A DNA stretch of 64,000 nucleotides from Anaerolinea thermophila (GCF_020723905.1 NZ_DYHZ01000003.1:314509-378508), one strand, 5' to 3'. Shown: positions 7,131-16,534, counted from the stretch's first letter. Translations and numbers: made by a program. Notes: a model not told the origin generated them from the sequence alone.

Positions 7131-8807
7131 TCAAGAAATTCCCTTAATGGTGGCTTTCAGAGTTTTCAATCGTTTCATTACATCGTTTGCACCCCGCCCA
7201 AAATAATCATGAAGGGATAGGTATTCTGCATACAATAAATCGTAAATACGTTGATGTTCCGGATTGGGATGATACACTTCCTCACGGAGATGCGCCATGT
7301 GTTTTGCGGCTTCATAAATGTCATCATACCCCCCTGCAGATTTTCCAGCCGCCACCGCGCCAAACATGGCTGAGCCCAGCGCCGGGGTCTGATGTGCTGC
7401 CGCAACCCGAATTTCTCGCCCGGTAACATCCGCGTAGATTTGCATGAGCAATTTGTTGCGGTCTGGTAAACCACCGGTAGCAATTAATTCGTTTACGGGA
7501 ACGCCATGATTGGCAAAGGTTTCAATGATGATTCGGGTTCCATAGGCTGTTGCTTCAATTAAGGCGCGATAAATTTCCTCCGGTTTGGTTAAGAGGGTCA
7601 TCCCCAGCATCATTCCGGTCAAATCTACATCCACCAGCACGGAACGGTTTCCATTCCACCAGTCCAGGGCAAGCAATCCGCTTTCTCCGGGGTTCAATTG
7701 AGCGGCTTTTTCTTCGAGCAAGGCATGAATATCAATCCCTCTTTGGCGGGCTTCCAGCTGGTAATGTTCTGGCACACAGTGCTCGACAAACCAGCCAAAG
7801 TGATCGCCCACACAGGACTGCCCTGCCTCATAACCAAAAAATCCCGGGATAATCCCATCTTCCACATATCCGCAAATTCCTGGGACAAAGTGTTCTTCGC
7901 GACAAAGCACCATGTGACAGATTGAAGTGCCCATGATCATGACCATTTTTCCTTCATCCGTTACGGTAGAGGCAGGTACAGATACATGGGCATCTACGTT
8001 GGCAACGGCTACAGCAGTGCCGGGCATTAATCCAGTCCACTGAGCGGCTTTCTCGGTTAAATAACCTGCACACTTGCCAATCGGAACAATATCACGGCTC
8101 ATTTTTTCGTCAATAATGTTTTCCATGCGGGGATCAAGAGCGCGGAAGAATTCTTTGGGAGGGAAGCCTTCTTTTTTCGACCAAATGGCTTTATACCCGG
8201 CAGTGCAAGAGTTGCGGGTTTCTTTTCCTGTGAGTTGCCAGACGACCCAGTCGGCTGCTTCGATAAACCGTTCTGCCGCATGATAGATTTCCGGATCTTC
8301 GTTCAGAATTTGCCAGACTTTTGGGAAGAACCATTCCGAACTGATTTTTCCGCCGTATCGATTCAGGAAAGTGTATCCCAGATGAGCGGCAATTTCATTC
8401 AAACGATTGGCTTCGGGTTGTGCGGCATGATGTTTCCAGAGTTTGACCCAGGCATGAGGACGGTTGCGGTACTCTGGTAGAAAACAAAGCGGGGTGCCGT
8501 CTTTCAGGGTCGGTAGCATTGTGCATGCAGTAAAATCAATGCCAATTCCAATAACATCAGCAGGGTCAACTCCACTTTGTTGTAGAACGGCAGGAATAGC
8601 CTGTTGGAAGACTCGCAAGTAATCCTCAGGGTCTTGAAGAGCCCAATCCGGTTCCAGGGGAATATTGGATTCGGGAAGTTTTTCATCAATCACGCCATTT
8701 GCATAGGTATAAACCGCAGTGGCAATTTCTCCCCCATTGGTGACATCCACAAGCACAGCACGACCTGATTCAGTACCAAAATCTACCCCAATAGCATATC
8801 TGGTCAT
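7131..8807 (-). CDS. araB: ribulokinase
   Basis: A 558-residue FGGY-family sugar kinase, the usual length for AraB. The N-terminal ATPase motif [16 protein letters not shown] (about 6-21), the DFTACTMLP segment near 91 and the C-terminal [11 protein letters not shown] motif match ribulokinases; other FGGY kinases lack the DFTxC signature. It phosphorylates L-ribulose. It sits between the M24-like gene (12 bases upstream) and araD, forming the core of a pentose pathway. The start follows a GGGAGGG site. No frameshift or missing motif was seen. Confidence 0.92.
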   Translation of the reverse strand: MTRYAIGVDFGTESGRAVLVDVTNGGEIATAVYTYANGVIDEKLPESNIPLEPDWALQDPEDYLRVFQQAIPAVLQQSGVDPADVIGIGIDFTACTMLPTLKDGTPLCFLPEYRNRPHAWVKLWKHHAAQPEANRLNEIAAHLGYTFLNRYGGKISSEWFFPKVWQILNEDPEIYHAAERFIEAADWVVWQLTGKETRNSCTAGYKAIWSKKEGFPPKEFFRALDPRMENIIDEKMSRDIVPIGKCAGYLTEKAAQWTGLMPGTAVAVANVDAHVSVPASTVTDEGKMVMIMGTSICHMVLCREEHFVPGICGYVEDGIIPGFFGYEAGQSCVGDHFGWFVEHCVPEHYQLEARQRGIDIHALLEEKAAQLNPGESGLLALDWWNGNRSVLVDVDLTGMMLGMTLLTKPEEIYRALIEATAYGTRIIIETFANHGVPVNELIATGGLPDRNKLLMQIYADVTGREIRVAAAHQTPALGSAMFGAVAAGKSAGGYDDIYEAAKHMAHLREEVYHPNPEHQRIYDLLYAEYLSLHDYFGRGANDVMKRLKTLKATIKGIS

Positions 8808-8819
8808 TTTTTCCCTCCC

Positions 8820-9908
8820 CTACATCTCCAGAATTGATGGCCGGCGAATCACTGTTCCAGCAACCTCAATCTCGATGGAGGGCCAGCCGGAGATCTCTGT
8901 AAGAACCTCGAAGCCATCTTCTTTAACCAGAATCGTATCCTCGCTCTTTGTACCGGTAATTGAGGGATTCCATGCATAGGTTTGTCCCGCTACTACTCGT
9001 TCCTGACTTTGGGGAGTGGCGATAAATTCTCTGGGTTCATAACCAGCCGGTCCGCCCTGGTGATGCAGTTTCCATTCTTCAGGGTATCCGGCTGTAGCAT
9101 ATGCCAGTGTGATGTCTGAAAAGACGTCTCCCAAGGTCCTTCCAACCCGGGTGGCAGTCAGTGCTACTGCATCTACATAAGCCGTGGCGTGGGCTTTCCG
9201 TTGGATCTCATCAGGGAGTTTCCCAAAATAGATCAGACGAGTGAGGGAAACAACTAATCCGTACTTGCGTCCACACAGCACCAGCATGGCATACTGGTTT
9301 AAGGGTTTTGAGGTCGCAGGGGGATGCCGATAGCGGAATACACGCTCATCGGTGGCAATTAAGCGAACAATGGGTTCAACACCCCGGCTCAGGCAGGCTT
9401 TGGCAAGCAACGCAGAAATTTCATACTCACTCATTCCCGGACGAACCGCATAAATTGCTTCTGCCATGGCTTGAGCGCTAAGGTTGGAGAGTTCACGGAA
9501 GCGGTTTTGCTCTTCTGGCAAAAGGACTGAGCGCAGGCGGGCAATTTCAACCGATAAATCTACCAGATTGGGCATGGGATAATCACATCCCAGACGTTGT
9601 CCTTTTGAGAGGATATTCAGCGGAGATTCGGATGAATACCAGTCCTGAGCAATGACTTTCCAGCCCTGTTGTTCTACCTGCTCCTCCTGAAGGAAACGGG
9701 GGGCTTCAATGGTATTGGTAAGCAAATAAGCATTTTCCTGAGTAATCAATAGTGAGGCTTCTCCAAAAGAAGAAGCCGTATTGATTACAGAGCTGAGGCC
9801 ACTGGTGAGCCATGAGAAAGAACTGGCTTTACGGAGCAGAACACCATCCAGCCCGTACTGGAGAAGTAGGGCACGAAGATTGCTTAACTTCAATGTTATT
9901 TCGTCCAT
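8820..9908 (-). CDS. M24 (creatinase/aminopeptidase P fold) protein, probably not a metallopeptidase
   Basis: A 362-residue protein with a creatinase-like N-domain (about 1-140) and a pita-bread C-domain. M24 peptidases bind two metals through Asp, Asp, His, Glu, Glu. Aligned by eye, the DxG element reads LCGRKYG, the SDITR element reads VSLTR, and the EPG element reads WNPS; only the His of HHQGGPAGY and the Glu of KSEDTILV remain. The metal site is therefore largely lost. The ATG at 9908 has an AGGAGA site; the upstream start at 9947 would overlap the isomerase gene. It lies mid-operon between the isomerase and the kinase, suggesting a sugar-related or regulatory role. The alignment is manual. 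Confidence 0.8.
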   Translation of the reverse strand: MDEITLKLSNLRALLLQYGLDGVLLRKASSFSWLTSGLSSVINTASSFGEASLLITQENAYLLTNTIEAPRFLQEEQVEQQGWKVIAQDWYSSESPLNILSKGQRLGCDYPMPNLVDLSVEIARLRSVLLPEEQNRFRELSNLSAQAMAEAIYAVRPGMSEYEISALLAKACLSRGVEPIVRLIATDERVFRYRHPPATSKPLNQYAMLVLCGRKYGLVVSLTRLIYFGKLPDEIQRKAHATAYVDAVALTATRVGRTLGDVFSDITLAYATAGYPEEWKLHHQGGPAGYEPREFIATPQSQERVVAGQTYAWNPSITGTKSEDTILVKEDGFEVLTEISGWPSIEIEVAGTVIRRPSILEM

Positions 9909-9922
9909 TGCCGTCTCCTGTT

Positions 9923-11353
9923 TTAGTGGTGATAATATACCTGCCATCCAAGATATTTTGTGAAGGCTTCATAGACCGCATCCGCAACCAGAGAGGGATT
10001 GATGGCGACGTGGTGTTCAAAACCATTTTCACAAATATAAGCCAGCAAACGCTGGAAATTGGGCACATGTACGACGCCATAACCGCCGAAGGTCTTTAAA
10101 GTGTCTTCGGTCAGATGTCCTTCTCCGAGGTATGCCAGTATGCGTCCATTTAAATCATCCGTAGAGACTCGGCAATAGGTAAATGGAACGGCTTTAAGAC
10201 GTCCTACTACAGTTCCGTAGGTGTTTTCACGTCCAACCGAGCCGGCAATGATGGCTTGATAATCCATTTGCGGTGCAGCCTCTTGCGAGGCTGAGGCTTC
10301 CAAGAATAAATCTTTAGGCAGGTTGGAACAATGGAAAATCACACCTTTGTCAGGATCATCGCCGTAATTGTTGTTCCAGTCCACAATTGCAGATGGTTTC
10401 CCTGAGGCTAAAGCCAGTGCCAGCATGCCAACCGCTCCGGCAATGTCGGTTTCACATGCTGAGGGGATTAAGGTATTGCTCATCATGGACATCAATGTGC
10501 ATGGTACCACCCCATAAAACTCTTCCATGGAAGTCCAGCATTGGAGAGCAGAAGCAACCAGACGATTCTCAGCCATCCAATCCTCAATGACTACCCCCAG
10601 TTTTGCCATGCGTGTCAGGGCTTCACCCGGAGTGTTCTTTGTTGGAACATAAGACTGGATTTGTTCTAATTTCGCTTTCACTTTAGGATCGTCTGTCTGC
10701 AATCGTGTGGCGCGCCCAAAAATTTCTGAGAGGTCAATGGTCTCGACGCTGATGCCTGTGCGTTCCAGTAATTTTTCACTGTAGCGGACTGTGTTGAATG
10801 CGGCTGGTCTTGCTCCGATGGCCCCAAAGCGAGCATTACGCAACCCTCTTACCACCCGACACACAGAAGCAAACCGTCTTAAGTCAACCCGGAAACTTTC
10901 ACTTTCCGGATCGACAGTGTGCATGCTGGTGAGGGTAAAAGGAATACCATACTGTGTCAGATTGTTGCACACTGACATCTTTCCGCAAAACGAATCGCGG
11001 CGATCGGCAATCGTCATCCGGGTAATATCATCGGGAAAGGCGTGTACAAGAACGGGAACATTCAGCCCTGCCCATCGCAAGGTGTTGGCAATGGCTTTTT
11101 CTTCTCCGAAATTTGGCAATGTCACCAGAATGCCATCAATTTCGTCTCGATGGGCTTTGAAGAGATCAGCACATTTCTGGGCATCATCCAGAGTGACTAT
11201 TGAGCCCGCTTTAGTTTCGTTTTCATCGGTGATGATCGCGCGAATTCCTTCTTCTTCAAGTACTTTGAGAATTACTTTTCGTCCACTTACACAGAGGTGA
11301 TCTGGAAAGAATCCTCGATTGCCAACAATTACTCCCAACGTCACGGGTTTCAT
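9923..11353 (-). CDS. FucI/AraA-like sugar isomerase, probable pentose isomerase
   Basis: A 476-residue protein resembling the L-fucose isomerase-like family (COG2407 type): a Rossmann-like N-terminus with VGNRGFFP, and conserved blocks around CWTSMEEFYG, MSNTLIPSACETDI and DWNNNYGDDPDKG, the last two carrying the Glu and Asp expected to bind the metal. It is not recognisably the classical AraA. Placed with AraB and AraD it most likely makes L-ribulose from L-arabinose; D-arabinose or L-fucose substrates are alternatives. ATG 11353 has GGAGGA 9 bases upstream and was preferred to the in-frame ATG at 11368, which would overlap that site. Confidence 0.8.
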   Translation of the reverse strand: MKPVTLGVIVGNRGFFPDHLCVSGRKVILKVLEEEGIRAIITDENETKAGSIVTLDDAQKCADLFKAHRDEIDGILVTLPNFGEEKAIANTLRWAGLNVPVLVHAFPDDITRMTIADRRDSFCGKMSVCNNLTQYGIPFTLTSMHTVDPESESFRVDLRRFASVCRVVRGLRNARFGAIGARPAAFNTVRYSEKLLERTGISVETIDLSEIFGRATRLQTDDPKVKAKLEQIQSYVPTKNTPGEALTRMAKLGVVIEDWMAENRLVASALQCWTSMEEFYGVVPCTLMSMMSNTLIPSACETDIAGAVGMLALALASGKPSAIVDWNNNYGDDPDKGVIFHCSNLPKDLFLEASASQEAAPQMDYQAIIAGSVGRENTYGTVVGRLKAVPFTYCRVSTDDLNGRILAYLGEGHLTEDTLKTFGGYGVVHVPNFQRLLAYICENGFEHHVAINPSLVADAVYEAFTKYLGWQVYYHH

Positions 11354-11375
11354 AGCAAAATCCTCCATTATTTGA

Positions 11376-12416
11376 TTATCTTTTTTGTGAAGACTCCCGA
11401 ACGATTAACTCGGGTTGAAGCCAGATGGTTTCAGATGAAGGGGTAAAATGATCTTCCTTGCACAGCCGGTGATGAAGCATTTTGACGGCTTGGGCGCCCA
11501 GTTCAGTTAAAGGCTGCCTCATTGTGGTCAATGGGGGATCAAAAAATGCTGCTTCTGGAATGTCGTCAAATCCTACAATGGCAACATCTTCGGGAATGCG
11601 AATCCCCAAATGGCGGGCAGCTTTCAGCGCTCCTAATGCCATCTGGTCATTACAAACAAAAACTCCATCCAGATCGGGGTTGTTTTTTATCAACGCAGTA
11701 AACCCGGCTTCTCCGCTGGCGGGTTCCCAATCTCCCACAACCTTAAGTCTCTGGAGATGTTCTTCATTCACCTTACCCGATTCAAGACAGGCAGTTTTCC
11801 ATCCCGCTTCCCGTTGCTGAGATTCCCACCACACTTCGGGCCCGGTGATAATCCCAATCTTTCTGCAACCTCTTGAAAGAAGGTGGAGAGTTGCCAATTT
11901 TCCACCATTAAAGTTGTCCACCGCCGCAACATGAAATCCCGGACGCGGATTCATGTTCATGAAAACAACTGGCACATCGATTTGTTCAAGATCTTGTAAC
12001 AATTCTTCGCGGTGCGAACCAATCTCTGGTACTGCCCAAACGATTCCATCCACCTTACGCATGAGTAGATTGGCAAGCAATTGTCTTCCGCTGTTTAATT
12101 CTGCCTGGCGGACCAGACTCAGGAGGATGGAATAACCCAATTCATTGGCTTGTTTTTCCACACCGGTTAACGCACGGGATGGACCATAGTAGCCTAAACC
12201 ATATCCTACGACTCCAATGGTGTGAGTTTTTCCTTGAATCAGACTTCTGGCAATGTAATTAGGGGAATATCCCAATGTCTCCATAATTTGTTGAACCCGT
12301 CTGCGGGTTTCATCAGAAACATCGGGATGGTGATTAATCACCCGCGACACTGTTTGGGCAGATACCCCCGCTGCTCTGGCTACATCACGGATTGTTACAT
12401 GCTTTTTTGTACTCAT
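11376..12416 (-). CDS. LacI-family transcriptional regulator
   Basis: A 346-residue LacI/GalR regulator. The N-terminal HTH (about 7-30) reads VTIRDVARAAGVSAQTVSRVIN, followed by the hinge helix around SPNYIARSL. The effector domain (about 62-330) is a periplasmic-binding-protein fold with the DNFNGG and FDDIPEA motifs of sugar-responsive members. It is the first gene of the pentose operon, 22 bases before the isomerase, and a LacI-type operator sits between its promoter and its start codon. It probably represses its own operon until a pentose or pentose derivative binds. Confidence 0.93.
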   Translation of the reverse strand: MSTKKHVTIRDVARAAGVSAQTVSRVINHHPDVSDETRRRVQQIMETLGYSPNYIARSLIQGKTHTIGVVGYGLGYYGPSRALTGVEKQANELGYSILLSLVRQAELNSGRQLLANLLMRKVDGIVWAVPEIGSHREELLQDLEQIDVPVVFMNMNPRPGFHVAAVDNFNGGKLATLHLLSRGCRKIGIITGPEVWWESQQREAGWKTACLESGKVNEEHLQRLKVVGDWEPASGEAGFTALIKNNPDLDGVFVCNDQMALGALKAARHLGIRIPEDVAIVGFDDIPEAAFFDPPLTTMRQPLTELGAQAVKMLHHRLCKEDHFTPSSETIWLQPELIVRESSQKR

Positions 12417-12418
12417 TT

Positions 12419-12434
12419 CCGTTACCGTTCACGG
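12419..12434. promoter_or_regulatory. candidate LacI-family operator
   Basis: The 16-base CCGTTACCGTTCACGG is an imperfect palindrome (12 of 16 positions symmetric) with the central CG typical of LacI-family sites. It lies 3-18 bases before the regulator start codon and just downstream of the predicted transcription start, where a bound repressor would block the whole pentose operon. Confidence 0.55.
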
Positions 12435-12446
12435 GATTTTGTTATT

Positions 12447-12475
12447 ATAGTAGCATGTCTGAATAAGCAAGTCAA
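12447..12475 (-). promoter_or_regulatory. promoter of the pentose operon
   Basis: On the minus strand TTGACT (12475-12470), 17 bases, then TACTAT (12452-12447); a TATAAT also overlaps this -10. The transcription start would be near 12440, just upstream of the candidate operator. Confidence 0.6.
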
Positions 12476-12637
12476 TAAAAATGGGTGCGCATTTTGAGCG
12501 GAGAGGGGTAACCCTCACTTCCCTGCTCACTTCCCTGGATGAAATTCTTATAGATTGTGGAAAGAGTGGATTTATAATTTGAAAGAAGGAAATCCTTTTG
12601 CAATTTGAGGCATTCAATTGAGCCTTAAAAACAAAAG

Positions 12638-12711
12638 TGGGCGGAACAGGACTCGAACCTGCGACCCCATCCTTGTAAGGGATGTGCTCTAACCGACTGA
12701 GCTATCCGCCC
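12638..12711 (-). tRNA. tRNA-Val (anticodon TAC)
   Basis: A full cloverleaf reads on the minus strand: acceptor GGGCGGA/TCCGCCC, D-stem GCTC/GAGC, anticodon stem CATCC/GGATG with loop CTTACAA, T-stem around TTCGAGT, discriminator A. The 3' CCA is not encoded, so it would be added by the nucleotidyltransferase encoded at 54169-55701. Confidence 0.97.
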
Positions 12712-12776
12712 GTGCCAGCAAATTATACATGATTTTTTAAAAATTGGGTGCATTACTCAAAAAGGGAGAAAAATTA

Positions 12777-13544
12777 ATGAGGTTTCTTCGATTTTCATTC
12801 AGCGGCGAAGCCCCACGAATGGGGTGGTTGTATCAGGATCGGGTGGGAGTGGTTGAAGGTTCTCTGTTTGGCGAGTTTCGCCGTATGGAAGCCATGTTCC
12901 CTCTGGAAAGAGTGCGTTTGATGGCGCCTCTCCAACCGGGGAAAATCATTGCTGTAGGGAGAAATTACGTTGAGCATGCCAGAGAACGTGGCGCTGAAGT
13001 TCCAGAAGTTCCTTTGATTTTTCTCAAACCACCCAGCAGTGTGATTGGTCCTGGAGAACCGATCCTGTTGCCGCCCCAGTCTCAGCGAGTCGATCATGAG
13101 GCTGAACTGGCTGTGATCATTGGACAAAGGGGGCGCTGGATTGCTCCTGAACAAGCCATGGAATTTGTCTTTGGTTATACCTGCGCTAATGATGTCACTG
13201 CCCGCGATTTACAGCAAAAAGATGGTCAGTGGACCCGGGCAAAAGGATTTGATACATTTTGTCCGCTGGGACCATGGATTGAAACCGAATTGGATCCCTC
13301 TGATGTGTTGATTCAATGTAAAGTAAACGGAGAGGCCCGACAGGTAGGCTCCACAAAAGAAATGGTTTTCTCTATTCCGCAATTAATTGCCTATATTTCT
13401 TCTGTGATGACCCTGGAACCGGGCGATGTTATCTTAACGGGCACCCCGGCAGGCATTGGCCCCCTGAATGCCGGCGATTTGGTGGAGATTGACATTGAGG
13501 GTATTGGAACTCTTTCCAATCCGGTCAGGAATTCTGGACAGTAA
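12777..13544 (+). CDS. fumarylacetoacetate hydrolase-family protein
   Basis: A 255-residue FAH-fold enzyme. The catalytic region has the signature blocks [12 protein letters not shown], a [11 protein letters not shown] segment whose Glu residues bind the divalent metal, [13 protein letters not shown] and GTPAGIGPL. Enzymes of this size act on acylpyruvates, oxaloacetate, 2-hydroxyhepta-dienedioate or similar C-C bonds; the exact substrate cannot be read from the sequence. ATG 12777 has a GGGAG site 8 bases upstream; an in-frame TTG at 12744 lies too close to the tRNA promoter region. It converges on the sortase-like gene with only 8 bases between stops. Confidence 0.88.
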   Translation: MRFLRFSFSGEAPRMGWLYQDRVGVVEGSLFGEFRRMEAMFPLERVRLMAPLQPGKIIAVGRNYVEHARERGAEVPEVPLIFLKPPSSVIGPGEPILLPPQSQRVDHEAELAVIIGQRGRWIAPEQAMEFVFGYTCANDVTARDLQQKDGQWTRAKGFDTFCPLGPWIETELDPSDVLIQCKVNGEARQVGSTKEMVFSIPQLIAYISSVMTLEPGDVILTGTPAGIGPLNAGDLVEIDIEGIGTLSNPVRNSGQ

Positions 13545-13552
13545 TTCAGGAA

Positions 13553-14257
13553 TTACCGGGCAAGGATGGCTTTTTCCAGCAAATTGAGCGGGCTGGCTGA
13601 ATATTCTGGGAGTGAGTAAATTGAAAGATCGGATTCAGAAACCGGGGAGGCTACAATGAAGAGCCTGCCCCACGAATCGGTTTGCCCGCGGGCAATACAG
13701 GTTTGCAGGATGAGTGTACCGGGCTGGGCGTAAATTTCCTGAAACAGTTCAGAAGCCGAGAGGACTCTTTCGGGATGGTCAAGATCCCGAAAATTGCTGG
13801 TTGGGCTGTTCGGTTCAAGGGCTTGAAACCGATGAATTTTTTCAACCTGATACCATTGAATGCTTCCATTTTTATAAAATCCCAGAATATTTCCTGCAGT
13901 TAAGAGGGAGAAGTTTTTTCCTGCAAGGGTATTATGCGCAAGCAAACCAATACTCCCGCGCTGTTCAGCCAGAGAAAAGGAAGTAAGTACACCTGGCTGA
14001 GAAGAAACATAAGCGGGGTTGTTTTCCGGTTGGGAAATTACAGGAAAAGCAAACAGATTGGGAGCAAACAGCCCTGCCAAATATTGATGAGAATCGATCT
14101 TTTCCTGAAGGGTTTGAAAGTCAGTCAGATATTCTTCATCCCTGGTTTCAAATGGTTCCATTCCTGTAACAGGTATGGCGAGAAAATGCCCGGAAAGGTT
14201 ATTTATCAGGGCGAAGAAGAACACAGTAACCAACCAGAGAAAATTTTTTAGTAACAT
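13553..14257 (-). CDS. sortase-like transpeptidase
   Basis: A 234-residue protein with an N-terminal hydrophobic anchor (about 3-28). The sortase triad appears as H108 (GLLAHNTLAG), C187 (LILQTCIA) and R198 (WGRLFIV), in the expected order and spacing near the end of the domain. Sortases cleave a sorting signal and attach proteins to the envelope or to each other. The His motif lacks the usual Gly-His and the Cys motif is LQTC rather than TLxTC, so it is a divergent member. No substrate with a clear sorting signal is adjacent. There is no good ribosome site before the ATG. Confidence 0.7.
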   Translation of the reverse strand: MLLKNFLWLVTVFFFALINNLSGHFLAIPVTGMEPFETRDEEYLTDFQTLQEKIDSHQYLAGLFAPNLFAFPVISQPENNPAYVSSQPGVLTSFSLAEQRGSIGLLAHNTLAGKNFSLLTAGNILGFYKNGSIQWYQVEKIHRFQALEPNSPTSNFRDLDHPERVLSASELFQEIYAQPGTLILQTCIARGQTDSWGRLFIVASPVSESDLSIYSLPEYSASPLNLLEKAILAR

Positions 14258-14395
14258 TGTCTATTTTTTAAGTAATATAAATATCAATTACAGATAATAT
14301 TTTAGTATGTAATCATGAAGAAAGAAATTATTTTGGGATAGATGTAAGGCCGTTGTAAACTGATGAAGGAAGACGCCGAAAGCGTAAATTGATTA

Positions 14396-14404
14396 TGGTA
14401 TAAT
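14396..14404 (+). promoter_or_regulatory. extended -10 promoter of the yebC operon
   Basis: TGG-TATAAT forms an extended -10 (TGnTATAAT) with no good -35. It gives a 5' leader of about 45 bases before yebC. Confidence 0.5.
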
Positions 14405-14453
14405 GAGAATCCCTGGGAAAATTCCCAATGTTCTTGAATGAGGAGAATCAGGT

Positions 14454-15212
14454 ATGTCTGGCCATTCAAAATGGGCAACGATTAAGAGAAAAAAAGGTGC
14501 GATGGATGCAAAACGAGGTCAGTTATTTACCCGACTGACCCGTGAAATCGTGATGGCAGCACGGGAAGGCGGAGGCGATCCTGAAACCAACTTCCGTTTA
14601 CGTCTGGCAGTGGAGAAAGCCCGTTCGCAAAACATGCCAAAAGAAAATATCGAGCGCGCAATCAAACGGGGAACGGGGGAATCAAAAGAAGGCAATGTTT
14701 TTGAGCAAGTTTTCTATGAAGGGTATGCTCCTCATGGCGTGGCTCTGATGATTGAATGCTACACCGAAAATCGTAACCGGACTGTTGCGGAAGTTCGCCA
14801 TGTATTAAGCCGGGCGGGTGGCAACCTTGGTGAAGCGGGATCGGTATCCTGGCAATTCAAACGCATGGCCTATTTTGCCCTTTCTGCGTCAAAGATTGAT
14901 TTTGATAAAGTATTTGAAGTTGCTGTTGAGAATGGTGCTGAGGATGTGACGCAGGATGGCGATACCATTGAGGTGCTTGCGCCGGTAGAAAACTTTAAAG
15001 TGCTCAGCGATGCATTCCGCAACGCCAAGATGGAACTGGAAGAGGCTGAACTTCGCATGATACCTACTAACGAAGTGGAATTAGGTGTGGAAGAAACGCT
15101 TCAGGTTCTGCGAACCATTGACGCGATTGAGGAACTGGATGACGTTCAAAACGTTTATCACACCATGAAAATTTCGGAAGCCGCACTGGCAGCACTGGAG
15201 AACGAAGCCTGA
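14454..15212 (+). CDS. yebC: YebC/PmpR-family protein
   Basis: A 252-residue protein with the invariant N-terminus SGHSKWATIKRKK and the downstream blocks DPETNFRLRLA and ENRNRTVAEVRH, full length for the family. YebC proteins are cytoplasmic and have been described as transcription regulators and, more recently, as ribosome-associated factors that relieve stalling on proline stretches. The gene starts with GAGGAG at good spacing and heads a run with ruvC, a tRNA/rRNA methyltransferase and ruvA; the yebC-ruvC-ruvA linkage is common in bacteria. Confidence 0.97.
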   Translation: MSGHSKWATIKRKKGAMDAKRGQLFTRLTREIVMAAREGGGDPETNFRLRLAVEKARSQNMPKENIERAIKRGTGESKEGNVFEQVFYEGYAPHGVALMIECYTENRNRTVAEVRHVLSRAGGNLGEAGSVSWQFKRMAYFALSASKIDFDKVFEVAVENGAEDVTQDGDTIEVLAPVENFKVLSDAFRNAKMELEEAELRMIPTNEVELGVEETLQVLRTIDAIEELDDVQNVYHTMKISEAALAALENEA

Positions 15213-15218
15213 TGCCCT

Positions 15219-15722
15219 ATGCTGGTCTTGGGAGTGGATCCGGGAACGGCAACGACAGGGTATGGCTTGGTGCGGGAGTCCCAGGATGGTACCCTTTGTC
15301 TGGTTGATTTTGGGGTGATTGATACGCCCGCAGGTCTGGAAGACGAAAAACGCCTGTTGCTTCTGTATCAACGTTTAAACGAGTTAATTCTTCTCCACAC
15401 TCCGGATGCCGGGGCTGTGGAGAAGTTGTTTTTTCGTCGGAATGTGACCACGGCAATTAGCGTAGGACAGGCAAGAGGCGTTGTTTTGCTTGCGCTGGCT
15501 CAACAAGGGATTCCGGTTTGGGAATATACCCCTATGGAAGTGAAACAGTCTGTCAGTGGGTATGGTAATGCAGAAAAACGACAAGTTCAAATTATGGTTC
15601 AAACGTTATTGGGGCTTCAAGAGTATCCCAAACCCGATGATGCGGCTGATGCGCTGGCAGTGGCGATTTGTCATATCCATCATTATCGCTGGAAATTGTA
15701 TGAGAAAGGCGCTGCGTCATGA
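15219..15722 (+). CDS. ruvC: Holliday junction resolvase RuvC
   Basis: A 167-residue RNase H-fold nuclease. The first catalytic Asp is in VLGVDPGTATTGYG (residue 7), the Glu in AVEKLFF near 68, and the C-terminal acidic pair in KPDDAADALAVA near 140-148. It cuts Holliday junctions brought by RuvAB. It begins 6 bases after yebC and overlaps the methyltransferase by 4 bases, so it is part of one transcription unit. ruvB is not in this window. Confidence 0.96.
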   Translation: MLVLGVDPGTATTGYGLVRESQDGTLCLVDFGVIDTPAGLEDEKRLLLLYQRLNELILLHTPDAGAVEKLFFRRNVTTAISVGQARGVVLLALAQQGIPVWEYTPMEVKQSVSGYGNAEKRQVQIMVQTLLGLQEYPKPDDAADALAVAICHIHHYRWKLYEKGAAS

Positions 15723-16534
15723 TTACCAGTCCGGCGAATGAACAGGTGAAGCGAATCCGCCGTTTGCAGGAACGGAAGGAAAGAGAAAAGACGGGCTTGT
15801 TTTTTGTTGAGGGCATCCGTATTGTTGCTGAGGCGGTTGATAGGCAAGAATCCTTTGAATCGGTGATTGTTTCTCCTGAACGGTTGCAAAGCGAGTATGC
15901 CTGGAAACTGGTAGAAAAACTCCGGCGTCAGGGAGTTTCGATTTTAGAAGTAAGTTCGCTGGTTTTCGAAAGAATTTCCCAGAAAGAAGGTCCCCAGGGA
16001 ATTGCGGCAGTTGTTCATCAACGCTGGTTGCCCCTAGATTCGGTAGTGGTCGAAGAGGGCAAAACCTGGGTGGCGCTGGACTCAGTAGCGGACCCGGGAA
16101 ATTTAGGCACAATTTTAAGGACGCTGGATGCAACTGGAGGAGCAGGGGTTATATTACTGGATCAATCTACAGATCCTTATGATCCTTCCTGTGTGCGTGC
16201 CAGTATGGGGGCGCTTTTTGATCTTCATCTTGTTCGTGCATCTTTTAATCAGTTCCGCAATTGGATGAAACAACATTCAGATGTTGCGCTCATCGGTACC
16301 TCTGGAACGGCACACCAGGATTATCACGATTTTGTTTATCCCACCCGAATGATTTTACTGATGGGAAGTGAGCGTTTAGGGTTGCAGCCCCATCATGTAG
16401 AATTATGTGATGAAATGGTGCGGATTCCCATGGTAGGAAAAAGCGATTCCCTGAACCTGGCAGTTGCTACCGCAGTGGTTTTATATGAAATTTTCAATCA
16501 ACGACGGCAGAATTTTTCAGGAGCAGTTCCGTGA
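15719..16534 (+). CDS. TrmH/SpoU-family RNA 2'-O-methyltransferase
   Basis: A 271-residue SPOUT methyltransferase. The N-terminal substrate-binding part includes the FVEGIRIVAEA block; the catalytic part has the three knot motifs: ALDSVADPGNLGTILRT (motif 1), LLMGSERLGL (motif 2) and IPMVGKSDSLNLAVATAVVLYE (motif 3). Members methylate rRNA or tRNA ribose using S-adenosylmethionine; which base is modified cannot be told here. It overlaps ruvC by 4 bases and ruvA by 4 bases, indicating translational coupling. Confidence 0.93.
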   Translation: MITSPANEQVKRIRRLQERKEREKTGLFFVEGIRIVAEAVDRQESFESVIVSPERLQSEYAWKLVEKLRRQGVSILEVSSLVFERISQKEGPQGIAAVVHQRWLPLDSVVVEEGKTWVALDSVADPGNLGTILRTLDATGGAGVILLDQSTDPYDPSCVRASMGALFDLHLVRASFNQFRNWMKQHSDVALIGTSGTAHQDYHDFVYPTRMILLMGSERLGLQPHHVELCDEMVRIPMVGKSDSLNLAVATAVVLYEIFNQRRQNFSGAVP

